Shown piece after piece: positions 1 to 5,397 of a stretch of 5,397 nucleotides of DNA. The stretch lies in NCBI GenBank assembly GCA_026786045.1, contig JAJAYV010000463.1:1-5397 (forward strand), written 5' to 3'. This stretch comes from Frankiaceae bacterium. GTDB lineage: Bacteria > Actinomycetota > Actinomycetes > Mycobacteriales > SCTD01. The notes under the pieces are model-generated. The model did not search any database and was not told where the DNA came from. It saw nothing but the letters and a program-made list of their open reading frames with translations. The stretch's first letter is position 1; each line of letters begins with the position of its first letter. Made by a program: the position numbers and the translations under genes.

Positions 1-768
1 GACGAAGGGCGCCCCGGCACGACGTGGCTGACGGCCACGGCAGCGACGCTCGTCGGCGCCGGCCTGCACGTCGTCGGCAAGAGCCTGCAGCGGATCGCCG
101 AGCCGGTCGACGCGGTGCGCCGGCTGCTGGACACCGCCTCGCCGTCCCTCGACGTGCTCGCCGAGGCCGCGCAGGCCTGCATCGTCCTGGCCCGCTACGT
201 CCGGGCCCGCGGCCAAGTCGGCGCCGGCCAGTGGCTCCAGACGCCGCCGCCGGTCGCCGCCGCAGCCGTCATGGAGGCGTGGGCCACCGGGCTCGACCGG
301 GAGACCGCCGTCGACCTGCTCGACGCGCTGCTCGCCGACGACGTGGACGGCGTCGACCTGCTCGACGGGATGATCTGCGCCACCGCCCAGCTGCTCGTGG
401 AGGCCGACCTGCAGGAGGAAGCCAGCCGGCTCGAGACGCTCACCGCCGAGGCCCTGGCCGCCGTGCCGGCCGGTCCGCGCGGCGGGCGCTGGCTGCTGGT
501 CGCCTGCCTGCGCGAGGCCCACGACCACGACAGCGCCGCACCCGACCTGCAGACTTACCTGCCCGCGGAGTCGGTCGAGGTCGAGCGGGCCGCGACCCGC
601 GCCGGCCGGGTGGGCGTGCTGTCGGCGGGGCTGTCCTGCCTCGAGGCGATGGCCGCGACCTACGGCGAGGCCGGCCGGCTGCCCCGCGAGGTGGCCCTCG
701 CGATGCCGCTGCCCATGGCGCTGGTCGACCACGACCTGCTGCGGCGCCCGGAGGGGTCGGCCTCCTAG
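1..768 (+). CDS. Unrecognised protein, 3' part (5' end outside window)
   Basis: The reading frame is open from the first base to a TAG at 766-768, giving 255 visible residues. I do not recognise the family. A GTG at 115 could serve as a start, but 36 of the 38 codons before it end in G or C and they encode a normal-looking sequence, so coding very probably continues in from the left edge. The protein looks largely alpha-helical and soluble. A mildly hydrophobic Ala/Gly/Val stretch lies at visible residues 9-27, followed by alternating hydrophobic and acidic helices. One acidic Leu/Asp-rich segment at about residues 104-121 (LLDALLADDVDGVDLLDG) looks like a helical repeat or interaction surface. 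No catalytic motif or Cys/His cluster is visible. Its stop lies 10 bases before tldD on the same strand. It could be co-transcribed with tldD, but tldD seems to have its own promoter here, so a shared function is not implied. Confidence 0.75.
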   Translation, partial: DEGRPGTTWLTATAATLVGAGLHVVGKSLQRIAEPVDAVRRLLDTASPSLDVLAEAAQACIVLARYVRARGQVGAGQWLQTPPPVAAAAVMEAWATGLDRETAVDLLDALLADDVDGVDLLDGMICATAQLLVEADLQEEASRLETLTAEALAAVPAGPRGGRWLLVACLREAHDHDSAAPDLQTYLPAESVEVERAATRAGRVGVLSAGLSCLEAMAATYGEAGRLPREVALAMPLPMALVDHDLLRRPEGSAS

Positions 769-771
769 GCT
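766..771 (+). promoter_or_regulatory. Putative -10 box (TAGGCT) for a leaderless tldD transcript
   Basis: TAGGCT matches the actinobacterial -10 pattern TANNNT and ends 7 bases before the GTG start of tldD. At that spacing transcription would begin at or next to the start codon, giving a leaderless mRNA, which is common in Actinobacteria. The usual alternative, a Shine-Dalgarno site, is badly placed: the only strong purine run, GGAGGGG at 750-756, lies 22 bases from the GTG and can pair with CCTCC at 761-765. No convincing -35 box is seen 16-19 bases upstream. The first three bases of the box are the TAG stop codon of the preceding gene. This is inferred from pattern and spacing only. Confidence 0.5.
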
Positions 772-778
772 CGACCGG

Positions 779-2296
779 GTGACCCGCGCCCTCGACCCCG
801 AGCTGCTCGCCCTCCCCCTGCGCGCCGCGGCGGACGCCGCGCTGCAGGCCGCCCAGGAGGCCGGCGTCGAGCACGCCGACGTGCGGATCGAGCGGCTGCG
901 CGGCCAGGACCTCGCGCTGCGCAACGGGCGCCTCGAGCGGCTCAACGACGCGGTGACCGTCGGGCTCGCGGTGCGCGTCGTGCACGACGGCACCTGGGGA
1001 TTCAGCAGCAGTCCCGACGTCACCGTCGACGAGGCGGTCCGGCTGGCCCGCGCCGCCGTCGACACCGCCCGCACCTCGCGCCCGCTCAACTCCGAGCCGA
1101 TCGAGCTCGCCCCCGAGCCGGTCTACGACGACGTCACCTGGACCTCGGCCTACGACGTCGACCCGTTCACGGTCGACCCGGCCGAGAAGGTCGCGCTGTT
1201 CGCGGAGTGGTCGCAGGCGCTGCTCGCCTCCGACGACGTCGACCATGTCGACGTCTCGCTCCAGCAGGCCAAGGAGGGCAAGTTCTACGCCGACCTGGCC
1301 GGCACCACGACGACCCAGCAGCGGGTGCGCCTGCAGCCGCGGGTGACCGCGACGCGGGTCGACCCGGGTGGCGGCTTCGAGACGATGCGGACCCTGGCCC
1401 AGCCGGCCGGCCGCGGCTGGGAGTACCTCACCGGCGACCACCACGACTGGCAGGGCGAGCTCGCACAGCTCCCCGAGCTGCTCGTCGAGAAGGCCAAGGC
1501 GTCCTCGGTCGAGCCCGGGGCGTACGACCTGGTCATCGACCCGTCGAACCTGTGGCTGACGATCCACGAGTCCATCGGGCACGCCACCGAGCTGGACCGG
1601 GCGCTCGGCTACGAAGCGGCCTACGCCGGCACGTCGTTCGCGACGCTGGACCAGCTCGGCACGCTGCGGTACGGCTCGCCGGTCATGCACGTGACCGGCG
1701 ACCGCACGACGCCGCACGGGCTGGCCACCACCGGCTGGGACGACGAGGGCGTGCAGACGCAGTCGTGGGACATCGTCCGCGACGGGGTGCTGGTCGGCTA
1801 CCAGCTCGACCGGCGCACCGCGCAGCAGAACGCCGCCGTCCTGGGCACCTCGCGCTCCAACGGCTGCGCGTTCGCCGACTCCCCCGGCCACGTGCCGGTG
1901 CAGCGGATGGCCAACGTCTCGCTGCAGCCCGCCGCCGGCGGTCCGTCGACCGAGGAGCTCATCGCGCGGGTCGACCGCGGCATCTACGTCGTCGGCGACA
2001 AGAGCTGGTCGATCGACATGCAGCGCTACAACTTCCAGTTCACCGGCCAGCGCTTCTACGAGATCCGCGGCGGGCGGGTCGTGGGGCAGCTCCGCGACGT
2101 CGCCTACCAGGCCACGACGACCGAGTTCTGGGGGTCGCTCGAGGCCGTCGGGGGTCCGCAGACCTACGTGCTGGGCGGGGCGTTCAACTGCGGCAAGGCC
2201 CAGCCCAGCCAGATCGCGGCGGTGTCGCACGGCTGCCCGACCACGCTGTTCCGCGGCGTCAACGTCCTCAACACCGCACGGGAGGGTGGCCGATGA
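779..2296 (+). CDS. tldD: TldD, zinc metalloprotease subunit of TldD/TldE
   Basis: This encodes a 505-residue cytoplasmic peptidase of the TldD/PmbA (U62) family, close to the usual family length. TldD is the catalytic half of a complex with TldE that cleaves unfolded or modified peptides; in Escherichia coli it matures microcin B17 and degrades the antitoxin CcdA. The N-terminal domain (about residues 15-230) includes the family's early strand pattern HADVRIERLRGQDLALRNG at 32-50. The C-terminal domain carries the zinc site HESIGH at 263-268, an HExxxH motif with Glu264 as catalytic base, followed by ELDRALGYEAAYAGTSFA. Cys471 in FNCGKAQP is the expected third zinc ligand; SHGC follows at 483-486. 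All key residues are present, so the enzyme should be active. The GTG at 779 gives a normal N-terminus and follows a leaderless-type -10 box. The gene overlaps tldE by 4 bases. The natural substrate cannot be told from the sequence. Confidence 0.95.
   Translation: MTRALDPELLALPLRAAADAALQAAQEAGVEHADVRIERLRGQDLALRNGRLERLNDAVTVGLAVRVVHDGTWGFSSSPDVTVDEAVRLARAAVDTARTSRPLNSEPIELAPEPVYDDVTWTSAYDVDPFTVDPAEKVALFAEWSQALLASDDVDHVDVSLQQAKEGKFYADLAGTTTTQQRVRLQPRVTATRVDPGGGFETMRTLAQPAGRGWEYLTGDHHDWQGELAQLPELLVEKAKASSVEPGAYDLVIDPSNLWLTIHESIGHATELDRALGYEAAYAGTSFATLDQLGTLRYGSPVMHVTGDRTTPHGLATTGWDDEGVQTQSWDIVRDGVLVGYQLDRRTAQQNAAVLGTSRSNGCAFADSPGHVPVQRMANVSLQPAAGGPSTEELIARVDRGIYVVGDKSWSIDMQRYNFQFTGQRFYEIRGGRVVGQLRDVAYQATTTEFWGSLEAVGGPQTYVLGGAFNCGKAQPSQIAAVSHGCPTTLFRGVNVLNTAREGGR
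2281..2285 (+). promoter_or_regulatory. Shine-Dalgarno site of tldE inside tldD
   Basis: GGAGG lies 7 bases before the ATG at 2293, an ideal spacing. It sits within the last codons of tldD and fixes the tldE start. Together with the ATGA stop/start overlap it indicates translational coupling, which suits two subunits needed in matched amounts. Confidence 0.85.
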
Positions 2297-3651
2297 GCGC
2301 CGCAGCCGCCGACGTCGTCGAGCAGGCCCTGGCGCTCTCGCGCGCCGAGGGGTGCGTGGTCCTCGTGCAGGAGAGCAGCAGCACCAACCTGCGCTGGGCC
2401 AACAACACGCTCACCACCAACGGCGCGATGCGCGGCCGATCGGTGTCGGTCATCAGCGTCGTCGGTGAGTCGGTCGGCGTCCGCAGCGCGACGAGCACCG
2501 ACGGCCTTGAGGACCTGGTGCGCGCCTCCGAGCAGGCCGCGCGCGACGCGAAGCCGGCCGAGGACTACGGCCCGCTGGTGGAAGGGCCTGCTGCGGTCGG
2601 CTTCTCGCAGCCGGCCGAGCTGACCTCCCCCGCTGTGCTGGGCGGCTTCGCCGAGGACCTGGGCGCGGCGTTCGGGGCGGCTCGGGCCGACGGCATCACC
2701 CTCTACGGCTACGCCTCCCATGACGTCACCACCACCTGGCTGGGGTCCTCGACCGGGCTGCGGCTGCGGCACGCGCAGCCCACCGGCTACGTCGAGCTCA
2801 CCGGCAAGAGCGCCGGCGGGTCGACCTGGGCCGGCCAGCACACCCGCGACTGGTCCGACGTGTCCGTGCCGGTCATGGACGCCGAGCTGCGCCGCAGGCT
2901 CGGCTGGGGGCAGCGCCGGCTCGAGCTGCCGGCCGGGCGCTACGAGACCGTCCTGCCGCCGGACTGCGTCGCCGACCTGATGGCCTATGCGTACTGGACC
3001 GCCTCGGGCCGCAGCGCCGCCGAGGGCCGGACCGTCTTCTCCCGCCCCGGCGGCGGCACCCGCGTCGGCGAGCACCTCGGCCCGGCCGGGCTGCGGCTGT
3101 GGAGCGACCCGCGCGACATCGGGCTGGCGACGACGCCGTTCGTGGTCACCACCGCGTCCTCGGCGATGACCAGCGTCTTCGACAACGGGCTGCCCCTGCC
3201 GTCCACCGACTGGCTCGCCGACGGCGCGCTGTCCGCGCTCATCCAGACTCGTGCGTCGGCGCGGACCACCGGGGCGCCGGTCACGCCGTACGTCCACAAC
3301 CTCGCGATGGACGGCGGCGGCACGGCGACGACGGACGAGATGGTTGCCGCCACCGAGCGCGGGCTGCTGCTCACCTGCCTCTGGTACATCCGCGAGGTCG
3401 ACCCCGAGACGCTGCTGCTCACCGGGTTGACCCGCGACGGCGTCTACCTCGTCGAGGGCGGCGAGGTGGTCGGCGCGGTCAACAACTTCCGCTGGAACGA
3501 GAGCCCGATCGGGCTGCTCGGCCGGGTGAGCGAGGTGGGGCGCAGCCAGGCCACCCTCCCGCGCGAGTGGAGCGACGGCTTCACCTGGGCCCGGATGCCC
3601 ACGCTGCGGGTGCCGGACTTCAACATGAGCTCGGTGAGCCGCGCCTCCTGA
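2293..3651 (+). CDS. tldE: TldE/PmbA, non-catalytic partner subunit of TldD
   Basis: This encodes 452 residues of the same TldD/PmbA fold, near the usual TldE length. TldE subunits pair with TldD and shape the peptide channel, but lack the zinc site. That holds here: the region matching TldD's HExxxH helix reads LPPDCVADLMAYAYW (221-235), with no His-Glu pair. Family features include the N-terminal strand segment STNLRWANNTLTTNG at 30-44, the middle-domain segment LRHAQPTGYVELTGKS at 158-173, and the C-terminal TRDGVYLVEGGEVVGAVNNFRW at 380-401. It ends with the usual PTLRVPDFNMSS-type tail. The ATG at 2293 overlaps the tldD stop (ATGA) and has a strong Shine-Dalgarno site 7 bases upstream. 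The product is expected in the cytoplasm as a heteromer with TldD. No frameshift or premature stop is seen. Confidence 0.93.
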   Translation: MSAAAADVVEQALALSRAEGCVVLVQESSSTNLRWANNTLTTNGAMRGRSVSVISVVGESVGVRSATSTDGLEDLVRASEQAARDAKPAEDYGPLVEGPAAVGFSQPAELTSPAVLGGFAEDLGAAFGAARADGITLYGYASHDVTTTWLGSSTGLRLRHAQPTGYVELTGKSAGGSTWAGQHTRDWSDVSVPVMDAELRRRLGWGQRRLELPAGRYETVLPPDCVADLMAYAYWTASGRSAAEGRTVFSRPGGGTRVGEHLGPAGLRLWSDPRDIGLATTPFVVTTASSAMTSVFDNGLPLPSTDWLADGALSALIQTRASARTTGAPVTPYVHNLAMDGGGTATTDEMVAATERGLLLTCLWYIREVDPETLLLTGLTRDGVYLVEGGEVVGAVNNFRWNESPIGLLGRVSEVGRSQATLPREWSDGFTWARMPTLRVPDFNMSSVSRAS

Positions 3652-3680
3652 TCGCGGGGAATGGCGCCGAAGCGGTTGCC

Positions 3681-3688
3681 CTTGCAAG
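3681..3688. repeat. 8-base palindrome CTTGCAAG in the tldE-exporter gap
   Basis: CTTGCAAG is a perfect palindrome in a locally less GC-rich stretch (about 3656-3690) of the 92-base gap between tldE and the exporter gene. A further TTGC half copy lies just upstream at 3676-3679. Exporter genes are often controlled by dimeric repressors that bind such sites, so it could be an operator. It is short enough to arise by chance, and no regulator gene is seen in the window. Confidence 0.25.
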
Positions 3689-3689
3689 C

Positions 3690-3719
3690 AGGTGGTCCGT
3701 GACGCCCGCCGGACCTCCT
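3690..3719 (+). terminator. Possible hairpin terminator or leader structure between tldE and the exporter
   Basis: AGGTGGTCCG (3690-3699) can pair with CGGACCTCCT (3710-3719) with one internal mismatch, closing a 10-base loop. The inner six base pairs, GGTCCG with CGGACC, are perfect. The structure starts 38 bases after the tldE stop and ends 24 bases before the exporter start. There is no T-run after it, as is common for hairpin terminators of high-GC Actinobacteria, so it may end the tldDE transcript. It could instead be an RNA structure in the exporter leader, or chance in GC-rich DNA. Confidence 0.3.
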
Positions 3720-3731
3720 CCCGCTGACCCT

Positions 3732-3735
3732 GGAG
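3732..3735 (+). promoter_or_regulatory. Shine-Dalgarno site (GGAG) setting the exporter start
   Basis: GGAG lies 8 bases before the GTG at 3744 and supports that start over the earlier in-frame GTG at 3699. It forms the left half of a GGAGCTCC palindrome (3732-3739). Confidence 0.6.
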
Positions 3736-3743
3736 CTCCGCCT

Positions 3744-4997
3744 GTGACCGCCACGTCCGTCCCGCCCGCCGTCGCCGCGAGGCCGGTCGACGAGCGCGAG
3801 GGGCGGCTGCGGCTCGTGCTGGTGCTCGGGGCCCTCATCGCGCTCGGCCCGCTGACGATCGACATGTACCTCCCGGCGCTGCCGAGCATCACCGACGACC
3901 TGCTCACGACCGAAGCGGCCGTCCAGCTCACCCTCACCGGCACGCTGGTCGGCGTCGCCCTCGGGCAGCTGGTCATCGGCCCGCTGTCCGACGCCCTCGG
4001 CCGGCGCCTGCCGCTGCTCGTCGGTGTCGGGGTGCACGTCCTGGCCTCGCTGCTGTGCGTGCTCGCGCCGAACGTCCAGGTGCTGGGCGGTCTGCGCGTG
4101 CTGCAGGGACTCGGCGCCGCCGCGGCATCGGTGACGGCGATGGCCGTCGTGCGCGACCGCTACACCGGCATCGCCGCCGCCACCGTCCTGTCGCGGCTCA
4201 TGCTCGTGCTCGGGGCCGCTCCCGTGCTCGCCCCCACCCTCGGCGGCGAGGTGCTCCGGGTCACCGACTGGCGCGGCGTCTTCGCCGTGCTGGCCGTCAT
4301 CGGCGTGGCGCTCGCCGTCATGGCGGCCGTCTTCCTCGAGGAGACCCTGCCGCCCGAGCGCCGCCGCAGCGGCCGGGTCGTCGGGACGCTGCGCGTCTAC
4401 CGGGCGCTGCTGCGCGACCGCATCTTCGTCGGCCTCATCCTCGTCGCCGGACTGTCGATGGCAGCGCTGTTCGCCTACGTCTCCGGCTCCTCCTTCGTGC
4501 TGCAGGACCAGTACGGCCTGGACGAGCAGCAGTTCGGGATCGTCTTCGGCGCCGGCGCCGTCGGCCTCATCGCCGCCACCCAGCTCAACCCGCGGCTGCT
4601 GCGCACCTACCAGCCCCAGCAGGTGCTGACCGGCGCGCTCGTGGCCGGTCTCGGCTTCGCGCTGGTCCTGCTCACCACGGCCTCCACCGGCGCCGGCGGG
4701 CTGGTCGGACTGCTCCTGCCGCTGTGGGCGGTCCTGGCCGCCGTCGGCCTGGCCCTGCCGAACACCCCTGCGCTGGCCCTGTCGCGGCACGGCGAGGCCG
4801 CCGGAACCGCCGCCGCCCTGCTCGGCGCCACGCAGTTCGGCGTCGCCGCGGTGACCGCGCCGTTCGTCGGCATCCTCGGCAACGACGGGCAGGCGATGGC
4901 GCTGGTCGTCACCGCCGGCATGGCCGCCGCGCTCATCGTCCTGCTGGTCGTCGTGCGCCCGGGCCGGCTGCTCACCGACGGCTCCGACCGGACCTGA
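3744..4997 (+). CDS. Bcr/CflA-family major facilitator drug exporter
   Basis: This encodes a 417-residue inner-membrane proton-coupled exporter of the DHA1 group, close to the roughly 400 residues usual for Bcr/CflA proteins. Family signs are DMYLPALPSI at the end of the first membrane helix (40-49), motif A GPLSDALGRR between helices 2 and 3 (79-88), RVLQGLGAA in helix 4 (118-126), a motif C-like region APVLAPTLGG (159-168) followed by DWRGVF (175-180), and EAAGTAAALLG in helix 11 (351-361). Twelve hydrophobic segments can be counted, with a charged central loop at about 199-227. Relatives export bicyclomycin, sulfonamides, chloramphenicol or cysteine; the substrate here cannot be told. An in-frame GTG at 3699 would add 15 residues, but only 7 of those codons end in G or C, whereas essentially all do from 3744 on. 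That and the GGAG site favour 3744. The gene follows tldE by 92 bases and its end overlaps the opposing gene. Confidence 0.9.
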   Translation: MTATSVPPAVAARPVDEREGRLRLVLVLGALIALGPLTIDMYLPALPSITDDLLTTEAAVQLTLTGTLVGVALGQLVIGPLSDALGRRLPLLVGVGVHVLASLLCVLAPNVQVLGGLRVLQGLGAAAASVTAMAVVRDRYTGIAAATVLSRLMLVLGAAPVLAPTLGGEVLRVTDWRGVFAVLAVIGVALAVMAAVFLEETLPPERRRSGRVVGTLRVYRALLRDRIFVGLILVAGLSMAALFAYVSGSSFVLQDQYGLDEQQFGIVFGAGAVGLIAATQLNPRLLRTYQPQQVLTGALVAGLGFALVLLTTASTGAGGLVGLLLPLWAVLAAVGLALPNTPALALSRHGEAAGTAAALLGATQFGVAAVTAPFVGILGNDGQAMALVVTAGMAAALIVLLVVVRPGRLLTDGSDRT

Positions 4998-5397
4998 TCG
5001 CCCGGCGGGTCGCGCTCATCGTCCGCCGCACCTGCTCCGGCGACATGCCGCTGTCCAGCGCCTGCCGCAGCAGCAGTGCCAGCGAGTACGCCGGGTCGGT
5101 CGCCAGTGCCCGGTCCAGCGCGACGTTGGCCCGCCCGCCGTCGCCCTTGGCGTAGGCGGTCCAGGCCAGCAGCGTGCAGACCGGCGCGTCGTGCGGCGCG
5201 GGGGTGCGCCTCGCGACCTGCTCGGACAGCGACAGCAGCGCGTCGGCGGACGAGGTGCCCCACGTGGCGACCTCGTCGCGGACGTGGACGTCGTGCAGCG
5301 CCACGGCCAGCTCGGCTGCGGCGTCGTCGTCGACCGTCCCTCCGTCGGCGACCCGCACCAGCAGCAGCCGGGCGGCCGCGAGCGCCGACCGCCGGGC
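4972..5397 (-). CDS. DUF4192-family protein, C-terminal part (5' end outside window)
   Basis: On the minus strand the frame is open from the right edge to a TGA (complement of 4972-4974), giving 141 visible residues. A GTG at 5356-5358 could start a 128-residue protein, but the 13 codons before it stay open and fit the same helical pattern, so it is most likely internal. The sequence resembles the end of DUF4192 proteins, an actinobacterial family of unknown function. The resemblance lies in the segment LHDVHVRDEVATW (34-46) and the TPR-like helical pair LLAWTAYAKGDGGRANVALDRALATDPAYSLALLL (76-110), followed by a Ser-Pro-Glu-Gln-Val-Arg stretch (119-124). The last residues are basic (RRAIRSGRSRR). 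The gene converges on the exporter gene and overlaps it by 26 bases. Assignment rests on remembered family features, and the function is unknown. Confidence 0.7.
   Translation of the reverse strand, partial: ARRSALAAARLLLVRVADGGTVDDDAAAELAVALHDVHVRDEVATWGTSSADALLSLSEQVARRTPAPHDAPVCTLLAWTAYAKGDGGRANVALDRALATDPAYSLALLLRQALDSGMSPEQVRRTMSATRRAIRSGRSRR

Noticed and set aside
24..782. Plus-strand frame overlapping the left-edge gene
   Set aside because: Its translation is extremely Arg/Pro-rich, while the frame ending at 768 has balanced composition and strongly GC third positions.
440..2230. Long minus-strand open frame (596 codons) opposite tldD
   Set aside because: It lies antisense to a clearly recognised gene, its translation is low-complexity Arg/Gly/Pro/Ala-rich, and such frames are expected in GC-rich DNA because stop codons are rare there.
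2164..3687. Long minus-strand open frame (507 codons) opposite tldE
   Set aside because: It is a shadow of tldE with no recognisable domain and biased composition.
3699..3743. Earlier GTG start for the exporter
   Set aside because: Only 7 of 15 codons end in G or C, against nearly all after 3744. The AGGTGG run is only 3 bases from this GTG, and the GGAG before 3744 is better spaced.
3444..4790. Minus-strand open frame (448 codons) opposite the exporter
   Set aside because: Its translation is Gln/Asp/Glu/Arg-rich with no domain. This is what membrane-helix codons read antisense produce.
4957..4964. GCCCGGGC palindrome near the exporter's end
   Set aside because: It is within coding sequence, has no loop, and such GC palindromes are frequent by chance at this composition.
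4055..5155. Plus-strand frame inside the exporter running past its end
   Set aside because: It is an Arg-rich out-of-frame shadow, and its last part is antisense to the DUF4192-like gene.
1..5397. Mobile elements, CRISPR arrays, tRNA or rRNA genes
   Set aside because: No transposase or integrase, regularly spaced repeats, RNA-gene fold or terminal inverted repeats were seen in reading the window.

Overview
The window comes from a very GC-rich, densely coded genome, almost certainly an actinobacterium. The base composition is strongly GC-biased, codon third positions are almost all G or C, GTG starts are common, one gene carries a TANNNT-type -10 box placed for a leaderless transcript, and the right edge holds a DUF4192-like protein, a family typical of Actinobacteria. 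The genus cannot be fixed from this sequence.

Layout from left to right: (1) the 3' part of an unrecognised protein gene on the + strand, open from the left edge to 768; (2) tldD (779-2296, +), the zinc-metalloprotease subunit of the TldD/TldE complex, with an intact HExxxH motif and the C-terminal cysteine; (3) tldE/pmbA (2293-3651, +), its non-catalytic partner, overlapping tldD by 4 bases (ATGA); (4) a 92-base gap holding an 8-base palindrome and a GC-rich hairpin; (5) a Bcr/CflA-type major facilitator drug exporter (3744-4997, +); (6) the C-terminal part of a DUF4192-family protein on the - strand (4972 to the right edge), whose end overlaps the transporter's end by 26 bases.

tldD and tldE are clearly one translationally coupled unit encoding the two halves of a heteromeric protease. 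In other bacteria this complex trims modified peptides (microcin B17) and degrades unfolded peptides such as the antitoxin CcdA. The transporter follows on the same strand and could belong to the same transcript or have its own start in the 92-base gap. A functional link (peptide processing followed by efflux) is only a hypothesis. No peptide-precursor gene is visible.

I see no mobile element, CRISPR array, RNA gene or clearly new system. Most of the window looks like ordinary actinobacterial chromosome. The points most worth a second look are the leaderless promoter that reuses the upstream stop codon, the structured gap before the exporter, and the unidentified left-edge gene.
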